A stretch of 64,000 nt of DNA from NCBI RefSeq assembly GCF_000757385.1, contig NZ_JRHH01000002.1, forward strand, positions 310,001-374,000. Reading direction: 5' to 3'. A program made the position numbers and the translations under genes. Below, one piece after another: positions 1-5,036 of this stretch. The notes beneath the pieces are model-generated. The model saw only the letters and a program-made list of their open reading frames with translations, was not told the DNA's origin and did not search any database. Within the stretch, counting starts at the first letter, position 1. Each line of letters opens with the position of its first letter. This DNA is from Flavobacterium aquatile LMG 4008 = ATCC 11947 (GTDB taxonomy: Bacteria; Bacteroidota; Bacteroidia; Flavobacteriales; Flavobacteriaceae).

Positions 1-416
1 ATACCGAGTCAAATTCAATGGGAATAGTTAAAAAAGATGAGTTTTTAATATACAATGAATTAGGCAACGATTGGGTTGAAAGTACTGAAACCAAAAAAAT
101 TGATACGTTTGATTGTTATAAAGCAACTAAGATTATTGAGTTTTCAACTGAAAAAGGAATACAAAAAAAAGAGATAATTGCATGGTATTGTCCGAAAATC
201 CCGTATTCTTTTGGTCCTAAAGGATATTGCGGACTTCCTGGCATGATTCTAGAACTAACTGACAAGAATGTAACATTTATCGCAGAAAAAATTATTTTAA
301 AAGATGACAACATTGAAATAAAAATGCCTAAAAAAGGCAAATTGATTTCTAACTCGGAATATCAAACTATTTTAAAAAGCAGATTTGAAGAAGCAAAAAA
401 AAGTGTAGAAAAATAA
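1..416 (+). CDS. GLPGLI family protein, 5' end outside the window
   Basis: The reading frame is open to the left edge (first whole codon at base 3), so the ATG at 18 is only an internal Met. What remains is the C-terminal part, about 137 residues, of a GLPGLI-family protein: the block AWYCPKIPYSFGP followed by CGLPGMILEL is the family signature in slightly varied form. Family members are secreted Bacteroidota proteins whose function I do not know. Its closest relative in the window appears to be the copy at 3323-4033, which shares the CGLPG form. It is the first of five copies in this array. A peptide-gene relic and a terminator hairpin follow directly. Confidence 0.85.
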   Translation, partial: TESNSMGIVKKDEFLIYNELGNDWVESTETKKIDTFDCYKATKIIEFSTEKGIQKKEIIAWYCPKIPYSFGPKGYCGLPGMILELTDKNVTFIAEKIILKDDNIEIKMPKKGKLISNSEYQTILKSRFEEAKKSVEK

Positions 417-457
417 TTTCGAAAGCAACTTTTAATCATGTCAAAGCTAATAAATAA

Positions 458-529
458 ACTAGTAGTCAAAAAATTGCAAATACATCTTATCAATTAGCAT
501 TAACTGCATGTGTTTTGGGTGGATTATAA
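458..529 (+). pseudogene. relic of a small secreted two-Cys peptide gene (3' end only)
   Basis: After the stop codon at 455-457 the frame reads 23 residues ending ANTSYQLALTACVLGGL. This resembles the C-terminus of the intact peptide at 1671-1946 (AGLTAQLTCILAGG), including the Cys near the end. No start codon, signal peptide or first Cys remains. It lies between a GLPGLI gene and a terminator-like hairpin, exactly where the intact peptide genes lie in the other modules. The similarity is short, so the call rests on position as much as on sequence. Confidence 0.5.
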
Positions 530-543
530 AATTTAAAACAAAT

Positions 544-572
544 AAATCCTATGCTTTTTAAGTCTAGGATTT
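544..572 (+). terminator. terminator-like hairpin after peptide relic
   Basis: Perfect 8-bp inverted repeat (AAATCCTA at 544-551, TAGGATTT at 565-572) with a T-rich loop, placed between the peptide relic and the next GLPGLI gene. Similar hairpins follow every other peptide gene in the array. Confidence 0.5.
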
Positions 573-590
573 TAAAACTTAATTAAATAT

Positions 591-1292
591 ATGAGATTTT
601 TATTTTTTTTACTATTTTTTCAAACATTATTTTCTCAAAGCACTATTGAAGTTGTTTATAAATCCTCTTTTAACGGAGATTTCTTAAGTAAGGAAAATAA
701 AGACAATCCAAACTTAAAAACTTTCAATAATGGTATAGAAAACAAAATAAGTACACTTAAGTTTCAATTATTGATTAATGAAAATAAATCATTATTCAAA
801 TCAATTCCTGAAATGGAAAGAGAAGGTGAAACTACTGGCGAGAAAATGGCAAAAATTGTTACAGGATTTGAAAATAAATATTATACTGATTTAAAATTAA
901 AGAAAATAATAATTGATGAAGTCTTTGCAGATAAGAATGATAAAGTTGATCTTGGTTTTGATACTTATAAATGGGAGTTTTTAAATGAAACTAAAGAAAT
1001 AAATGGATATAAATGTTATTTAGCTAAAACTAAATTTGCACATTTAGATGTATTTGCATGGTATTGCCCAAAATTACCCTATTCCTTTGGACCGATGGAA
1101 TTTAGTAATTTACCTGGTTTAGTTTTAGAACTTCAAAAAGGAAATGTAATTTTTCAAGTAGAAAAAATCACATTAGATTCAAAAAATAAGATAGATTTTG
1201 ATATCACAAAATTTCAAACCATTACAAAAGAGGAACGAGATATTTATCTAAAAAAACAACGAGAATCATTTGGTATTAAATACGGAAATTAA
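591..1292 (+). CDS. GLPGLI family protein, copy 2
   Basis: 233 residues with an N-terminal signal peptide ending around LFSQ (residues 1-16), so it is predicted to be exported. The family block is near residues 158-183: AWYCPKLPYSFGP, then SNLPGLVLEL. The protein is a predicted beta-rich periplasmic or outer-membrane-associated protein; its molecular function is not known to me. By eye it is similar over its whole length to the copy at 2001-2714 (shared KWEF, GYKCYLAKTK, AWYCP blocks) but clearly diverged. It is followed by a short relic of another GLPGLI 3' end and then a truncated receptor gene. Confidence 0.88.
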   Translation: MRFLFFLLFFQTLFSQSTIEVVYKSSFNGDFLSKENKDNPNLKTFNNGIENKISTLKFQLLINENKSLFKSIPEMEREGETTGEKMAKIVTGFENKYYTDLKLKKIIIDEVFADKNDKVDLGFDTYKWEFLNETKEINGYKCYLAKTKFAHLDVFAWYCPKLPYSFGPMEFSNLPGLVLELQKGNVIFQVEKITLDSKNKIDFDITKFQTITKEERDIYLKKQRESFGIKYGN

Positions 1293-1308
1293 TTTTCAAA
1301 TACAGTAA

Positions 1309-1356
1309 ATTATCACAAAAGAAGAAAATGCTGCAATTGCAAAAGCAAAATTATAA
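1309..1356 (+). pseudogene. relic of a GLPGLI gene 3' end
   Basis: In one frame this spacer reads IITKEENAAIAKAKL and stop. That matches the usual C-terminal pattern of the neighbouring GLPGLI proteins (QTITKEERD, KTITVEENEK, KVITEDENAK). An in-frame stop lies just upstream, so no gene can be rebuilt. It suggests that a GLPGLI gene was fused or deleted here, leaving its last codons. The match is short and the call is an inference. Confidence 0.45.
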
Positions 1357-1390
1357 GAAATGTTAAACAATAGATAATCAATTGTATTTA

Positions 1391-1612
1391 ATGAAATTTA
1401 TTTTAGCATTTCTATTTTTACTCATATGTATATTCTCCCAAACTCTAACCCTAACAGGCGTTATCTCTGACGACATAAGTAAACCACTTGAGTCGGCTAA
1501 TATTATTGCCAAACCTTTACAAGAAAAAGCAACTTTAAAATTCTACAACTTTGTAGAAATCATTCTACAGCATTTTAAAACGGCAAACAAAATAAAAATC
1601 TTACAATTGTAA
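1391..1612 (+). pseudogene. 5' fragment of TonB-dependent receptor gene, copy 1
   Basis: Codes for a signal peptide and the first part of a carboxypeptidase-like regulatory domain: LTGVISDDISKPLESANI, then IAKPLQEKATLKF. This is nearly identical to residues 20-55 of the full receptor at 5037-7703. After LKF the frame runs into an unrelated 22-residue tail encoded by a 119-bp repeat and stops inside a palindrome. The plug and barrel are absent, so it cannot be a receptor. ATG 1391 fits the signal peptide better than ATG 1382. The fragment at 2762-2983 breaks at the same codon with the same tail. It could still be translated as a small secreted product. Confidence 0.75.
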
Positions 1613-1651
1613 TGTAAACAATTGGCCAAAAGTTTATAAAATATATTTATA
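1533..1651 (+). repeat. 119-bp perfect direct repeat, copy 1
   Basis: Bases 1533-1651 are identical to 2904-3022 (constant offset 1371, no gaps, by eye). The block spans the break in the receptor fragment and the promoter of the next peptide gene. It contains a hairpin (TTCTACAA at 1541-1548, TTGTAGAA at 1551-1558), a 12-bp palindrome TTACAATTGTAA at 1601-1612, and the peptide promoter. Flanking genes are much more diverged than this block. Confidence 0.9.
1622..1649 (+). promoter_or_regulatory. putative promoter of peptide gene 1
   Basis: TTG at 1622-1624, 17 bp, then TATATTTA at 1642-1649, which matches the Bacteroidota -33/-7 pattern TTG-N(17-23)-TAnnTTTG except for the last base. It lies 21 bases before the peptide start. 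The same arrangement occurs before peptide gene 2. Confidence 0.5.
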
Positions 1652-1670
1652 AATTTAACACATTAAAAAA

Positions 1671-1946
1671 ATGAAAAAAGTATTTTTTACAGCTATCGCA
1701 ATGATAGCTTTTACTAGTGTTTCAATGGCAAATACAATTGCAGTTGAAAAAAAGGTTAGTGAAATTGAAATTAAAAAAGAGAGTAAAAGAAATAAAAAAT
1801 CTTTACCATTGAAACGTGGACTTACTTTATGTGAGATGATTGGGACAATCGCTGCACATGATGTTTTTATTGCAACAGGAAATACAAACGCTGCTACCCA
1901 AGCCGGACTTACAGCTCAATTAACTTGTATTCTTGCAGGAGGTTAA
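1671..1946 (+). CDS. small secreted two-cysteine peptide 1
   Basis: 91 residues. Residues 1-20 (MKKVFFTAIAMIAFTSVSMA) form a signal peptide, with likely cleavage before NTIA. A Lys/Arg/Glu-rich segment (about 26-50) follows, then a hydrophobic, Ala/Thr-rich C-terminal region with Cys54 and Cys86 and a Gly-Gly end. The leader is almost identical to that of the peptide at 3041-3271, while the mature parts differ; the Cys-Cys spacing is kept (32 against 33). This suggests a secreted peptide with a disulfide-closed helical hairpin. Its own promoter and a strong terminator make it a separate transcription unit. I do not recognise the family. A bacteriocin, signal or surface peptide is speculation. 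Confidence 0.8.
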   Translation: MKKVFFTAIAMIAFTSVSMANTIAVEKKVSEIEIKKESKRNKKSLPLKRGLTLCEMIGTIAAHDVFIATGNTNAATQAGLTAQLTCILAGG

Positions 1947-1953
1947 TAAATGT

Positions 1954-1983
1954 TGCACTTGATAATCTTTTTTATCAAGTGCA
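1954..1983 (+). terminator. terminator after peptide gene 1
   Basis: Perfect 12-bp inverted repeat (TGCACTTGATAA at 1954-1965, TTATCAAGTGCA at 1972-1983) with a T-rich 6-base loop, starting 7 bases after the peptide stop. An upstream ATG for the next gene at 1950 would lie across this hairpin, which supports the later start at 2001. Confidence 0.8.
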
Positions 1984-2000
1984 TTTATAAATTCAAACTA

Positions 2001-2714
2001 ATGAAAAAACTTAAATATCTTTTGCTTATTTTTCTACTTGTAAACAATGTATACTCACAAAATAAAATTAGTGTGATATATTCTGTAGATTTCATTGGAG
2101 AAGTTTTTAAAAAAAGAAATAATGCAATATCACAAAATCTAGTCTCTGGAACGAAAGGAACTGAAACAAAAATAAAGAGTTTAGAATTTAAACTTATAGT
2201 GGATAAAAATAAATCTGTTTTTAATGTAATTCCTCAAATGGAAAAAGATAATGAATCTTTAGGAGAAAAAATGGGAAAAATAGTTGCGGGTTATGATGAT
2301 ATATTTTACAGAGACAATGATTCTAAAATTCTCATTAACAATTTTTTACTTGATGGAAAAAAAATTAATTTATTAGATAAATTTGAAAAATATAAATGGG
2401 AATTTTCAAAAGAAGAAAGATTAATTCAGGGTTATAAATGCTATTTAGCAAAAACAAAATTATTACATCTTGAAATAAATGCATGGTATTGTCCACAATT
2501 ACCATACTCAACAGGCCCGAGAGATTTTGGTCAACTTCCGGGTTTAATTTTAGAGTTACAAAAAGGAGATTTAATATTTCAAGCAAAAAAAATAACTTTT
2601 GATGACAACATAAAATTAGATTATGATTTAAAAACTTTTAAAACAATTACTGTTGAAGAAAATGAAAAAATGTTAAAAAATATACGTGATAAATATTTAA
2701 ATCAGCAGGATTAA
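2001..2714 (+). CDS. GLPGLI family protein, copy 3
   Basis: 237 residues from ATG 2001, which opens directly with a signal peptide (MKKLKYLLLIFLLVNNVYSQ). The in-frame ATG at 1950 is rejected because it overlaps the terminator. The family block reads AWYCPQLPYSTGP then GQLPGLILELQKGD, so the first Gly-Leu of GLPGLI is varied. It shares GYKCYLAKTK and LELQKG blocks with copy 2, its nearest relative here. Function unknown; exported. Module position: after a peptide gene and terminator, before a receptor fragment that starts 47 bases downstream. Confidence 0.88.
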   Translation: MKKLKYLLLIFLLVNNVYSQNKISVIYSVDFIGEVFKKRNNAISQNLVSGTKGTETKIKSLEFKLIVDKNKSVFNVIPQMEKDNESLGEKMGKIVAGYDDIFYRDNDSKILINNFLLDGKKINLLDKFEKYKWEFSKEERLIQGYKCYLAKTKLLHLEINAWYCPQLPYSTGPRDFGQLPGLILELQKGDLIFQAKKITFDDNIKLDYDLKTFKTITVEENEKMLKNIRDKYLNQQD

Positions 2715-2761
2715 AATCAATACCTATTGAATCTAAATACTATTTTTTTAATATACCCATA

Positions 2762-2983
2762 ATGAATTTAAAGTTTTATGTACTTTTTTTATTTTCAATA
2801 TTTTCTGTTAATGCCCAAACCCTAACAGGCGTTATCTTTGATGACTTGAGTAAACCACTTGAGTCTGCTAATATTATTGCCAAACCGTTACAAGAAAAAG
2901 CATCTTTAAAATTCTACAACTTTGTAGAAATCATTCTACAGCATTTTAAAACGGCAAACAAAATAAAAATCTTACAATTGTAA
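2762..2983 (+). pseudogene. 5' fragment of TonB-dependent receptor gene, copy 2
   Basis: 73 codons: signal peptide (MNLKFYVLFLFSIFSVNAQ), then the start of the carboxypeptidase-like domain ending IAKPLQEKASLKF, then the same 22-residue tail as copy 1, stopping inside the palindrome TTACAATTGTAA. The plug and barrel domains of the full receptor at 5037-7703 are missing. Breaking at exactly the same codon as copy 1 means one deletion event was later copied with the module. Signal-peptide sequences of the three copies differ far more than the domain start, so these are not recent whole-region duplicates. Confidence 0.75.
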
Positions 2984-3022
2984 TGTAAACAATTGGCCAA
3001 AAGTTTATAAAATATATTTATA
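2904..3022 (+). repeat. 119-bp perfect direct repeat, copy 2
   Basis: Identical to 1533-1651. It contains the hairpin TTCTACAA/TTGTAGAA (2912-2929), the palindrome at 2972-2983 and the promoter elements of peptide gene 2. Identity resumes after an 18-19 base variable gap, over the first 43 bases of the peptide gene. Confidence 0.9.
2993..3020 (+). promoter_or_regulatory. putative promoter of peptide gene 2
   Basis: TTG at 2993-2995, 17 bp, TATATTTA at 3013-3020. It is the same sequence as the promoter of peptide gene 1 and lies 20 bases before the start codon. Confidence 0.5.
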
Positions 3023-3040
3023 TATTTAAAACTTTTAAAA

Positions 3041-3271
3041 ATGAAAAAAGTATTTTTTACAGCTATCGCAATGATAGCTTTTAGTAGTGCATCAATGGCA
3101 AATACAATTGCTGATGAAGAAATTGTTGTTAAAGAATTGAGCAGTTGTCAACTACTTTCTGCTTATGCATACGATTATGGTGTTAATCAAGAATGTATGA
3201 CTCATAGTGAAGCACTAACTTATTCTAACACGGTTTACTTTAATTGTGTTATGAGTAATTGGATTTGGTAA
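3041..3271 (+). CDS. small secreted cysteine peptide 2
   Basis: 76 residues. The signal peptide (residues 1-20) differs from that of peptide 1 at only a few positions, and the first 43 bases of the two genes are identical. After ANTIADEE the mature part diverges: Cys36, Cys52 and Cys69, with aromatic residues near the C-terminus (NCVMSNWIW). The outer Cys pair is 33 apart, as in the other copies (32-34). It lacks the basic stretch of peptide 1 and is acidic instead. It has its own promoter within the repeat and a terminator directly behind. Function not recognised. Confidence 0.8.
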   Translation: MKKVFFTAIAMIAFSSASMANTIADEEIVVKELSSCQLLSAYAYDYGVNQECMTHSEALTYSNTVYFNCVMSNWIW

Positions 3272-3279
3272 AACTATTT

Positions 3280-3304
3280 CACGCTCTAAAAATTTTAGAG
3301 CGTG
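3280..3304 (+). terminator. terminator after peptide gene 2
   Basis: Inverted repeat CACGCTCTAAAA / TTTTAGAGCGTG (3280-3304) around one central base, followed by a T-rich run. It starts 8 bases after the peptide stop and 43 bases before the GLPGLI start. Confidence 0.8.
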
Positions 3305-3322
3305 ATTTTTAATTTTTAAGTT

Positions 3323-4033
3323 ATGAAGCTAAAAATAACGATTTTTATATTATTACATTTTGTTTTAAGTCATTCTCAAAAAAATAATTTATCTGTAACA
3401 TATAAGTGTAAGGTAATTGAAAAAAAAGAGAGTAAATTGAGGAAAATGATGCTTGATGCATATCCAAATATTGAAAATAATACTGAAAAAATTGAATTTG
3501 TCTTAAATATTAATGACAACAAATCTTCATTTTCAGTTTTAAATAACAAAATTTTCGAAACAAAAGAATTGGAGGCATCTTTACTTATTTTAGGTTTTTT
3601 AGGTAATGTATGGACAGATAAAGATTATGTTTATGAACAGCAACCTGAAAATTATGTATACAAATCTTGTCTTGTTAAGAGTGAAGTTCCTAAAAACTGG
3701 GAATTGATTAATGAAACAAAAGACATTGATAATTATAAATGCTATAAAGCAATATATAAAAAAGAAATAATTAATCCAAGAGGTGTTTTTTATGAAAATA
3801 TTACAGCTTGGTATTGTCCAGAGCTTCCATATTCTTTTGGTCCTTTAGGTTTGTGTGGATTACCTGGTTTAATAATAGAAGCTCAAACAAAAAATGCGGT
3901 GTACGGATTATATAAGTTCAATACGGACCAAAATAGTCAAATGATAATTAAGCCAAAACTTGATGAACTAACAACTAAAGAATATTTTACGATTACAAAA
4001 GCTAAAATGGATGAGTTTTTTAAAGAAAAATAA
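3323..4033 (+). CDS. GLPGLI family protein, copy 4
   Basis: 236 residues, signal peptide MKLKITIFILLHFVLSHSQ. The family block reads AWYCPELPYSFGP, then CGLPGLIIEAQ, a canonical GLPGLI motif preceded by Cys. It resembles the partial copy at the window start more than copies 2 and 3. Predicted exported protein of unknown function. No receptor fragment follows it; instead a decayed peptide gene begins shortly after its stop. Confidence 0.88.
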   Translation: MKLKITIFILLHFVLSHSQKNNLSVTYKCKVIEKKESKLRKMMLDAYPNIENNTEKIEFVLNINDNKSSFSVLNNKIFETKELEASLLILGFLGNVWTDKDYVYEQQPENYVYKSCLVKSEVPKNWELINETKDIDNYKCYKAIYKKEIINPRGVFYENITAWYCPELPYSFGPLGLCGLPGLIIEAQTKNAVYGLYKFNTDQNSQMIIKPKLDELTTKEYFTITKAKMDEFFKEK

Positions 4034-4050
4034 TTTTGAATTAACGATTT

Positions 4051-4262
4051 AGCATTTTTTCTTACATCTAAAGGCAAATACAATTGCTGATGAGGAAGTT
4101 GTTGTGAACGACAAAGAGAAAAAAGAAGCAGTAGTTAAAAAAGATTGCTTTGCTATGGCGTTATTTGCATTTGACGTGGCTGAAAGTTTTTATGGTGAAA
4201 TGGATGATGTAGAAGCTACTGATTATTTGAACTGGGCATACAATCAATGTATGACAACTTAA
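4051..4262 (+). pseudogene. peptide gene relic with decayed signal peptide (copy 3)
   Basis: From 4074 the frame reads ANTIADEEVVVNDKEKKEA and continues to a Cys...Cys region ending NQCMTT before the stop at 4260-4262. ANTIADEE is the post-cleavage start seen in peptide 2, and the two Cys are 34 apart. Upstream, a stop at 4050-4052 is followed by a garbled remnant of the signal-peptide sequence, with no in-frame ATG, GTG or TTG. The mature part looks intact, so loss of the leader may be recent. It could also be a spare mature segment usable by recombination, which is inference. Confidence 0.65.
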
Positions 4263-4284
4263 AATTTTCTCTAAATTATTAACT

Positions 4285-4314
4285 AAAAGATGCAGTAAAT
4301 ATGCTGCATCTTTT
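4285..4314 (+). terminator. terminator after peptide relic copy 3
   Basis: Perfect 11-bp inverted repeat (AAAAGATGCAG at 4285-4295, CTGCATCTTTT at 4304-4314). The in-frame ATG at 4301 for the next gene lies inside it, which supports the start at 4331. Confidence 0.75.
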
Positions 4315-4330
4315 AAAATTTTATACTATC

Positions 4331-5029
4331 ATGAAAAAAATTCTTGTACTTTTATTATTAAACACATTAGTTTCCTTCTCACAAAATAAATCAGGAACAG
4401 TTACTTATAAAAGTTACCCAGCCGTTGTAAACAAAGTAGACTCGACCAAATTCGATCAAGAAGCTTATAAACTTGTATCAAACATGACAAAATCAAGAGA
4501 AAAACTGGAGTTTAATTTGGTCTATAATACTAAATATTCTAAGTTCAATCTTATTGATAAATTAGAAACCGAAACCAATGCAGGTATGGATTTTGCTAAA
4601 AATGTGTTTGGAAATAAAGAATTTTACTATGATTTTACTCAAAGATATTTTATTAGAAATAATAAAGGTAAACTTGTAAAACTAAATAGTACTTATGAAT
4701 GGAATTTAACACCCGAAAGCAAGGATATTAATGGTAATTTGTGTTACAAGGCTACTTGTGATCATAAATTTATGAGTAGAAAAGGTGAGGTTACAAGAAA
4801 AGTTATAGCTTGGTTTTGCCCGAAAATACCAGTAAATAGTGCACCAGAAGACTTTAATGGTTTACCAGGTTTAGTTTTAGAATTAAATACTGGTATGACC
4901 GTTTATGTAGTAAAGGAAATTAAATTCTCTGACAAAGAAATTACTATAAACTTTCCAAAAGGTAAAGTTATTACAGAAGATGAAAATGCAAAAGAAACTA
5001 AGAAGAACTTGTCAATGTTTCAAAAATAA
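4331..5029 (+). CDS. GLPGLI family protein, copy 5
   Basis: 232 residues from ATG 4331, opening with a signal peptide (MKKILVLLLLNTLVSFSQ). The family block is AWFCPKIPVNSAP then NGLPGLVLELNTG. It is the copy that still has a complete receptor gene 7 bases downstream (5037), so the ancestral pairing is probably GLPGLI plus TonB-dependent receptor in one transcript. Function unknown; predicted exported. A role in handling or processing the receptor or the peptides is only suggested by context. Confidence 0.88.
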   Translation: MKKILVLLLLNTLVSFSQNKSGTVTYKSYPAVVNKVDSTKFDQEAYKLVSNMTKSREKLEFNLVYNTKYSKFNLIDKLETETNAGMDFAKNVFGNKEFYYDFTQRYFIRNNKGKLVKLNSTYEWNLTPESKDINGNLCYKATCDHKFMSRKGEVTRKVIAWFCPKIPVNSAPEDFNGLPGLVLELNTGMTVYVVKEIKFSDKEITINFPKGKVITEDENAKETKKNLSMFQK

Positions 5030-5036
5030 TTTATAA

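Noticed and set aside
1541..1612. The 22-residue tail of the receptor fragments as a conserved protein domain
   Set aside because: The sequence is dominated by a hairpin and a palindrome and is identical at DNA level in both copies. The frame is most simply read-through into former intergenic DNA.
1950..2000. Upstream start for GLPGLI copy 3 (ATG 1950), and likewise ATG 4301 for copy 5
   Set aside because: Both lie in perfect terminator hairpins and would put extra residues ahead of clear signal peptides.
1533..3022. The repeated block as a CRISPR array or insertion sequence end
   Set aside because: Only two copies of 119 bp more than 1.3 kb apart, with genes between. There are no regular spacers, no cas genes, no transposase and no target-site duplication.
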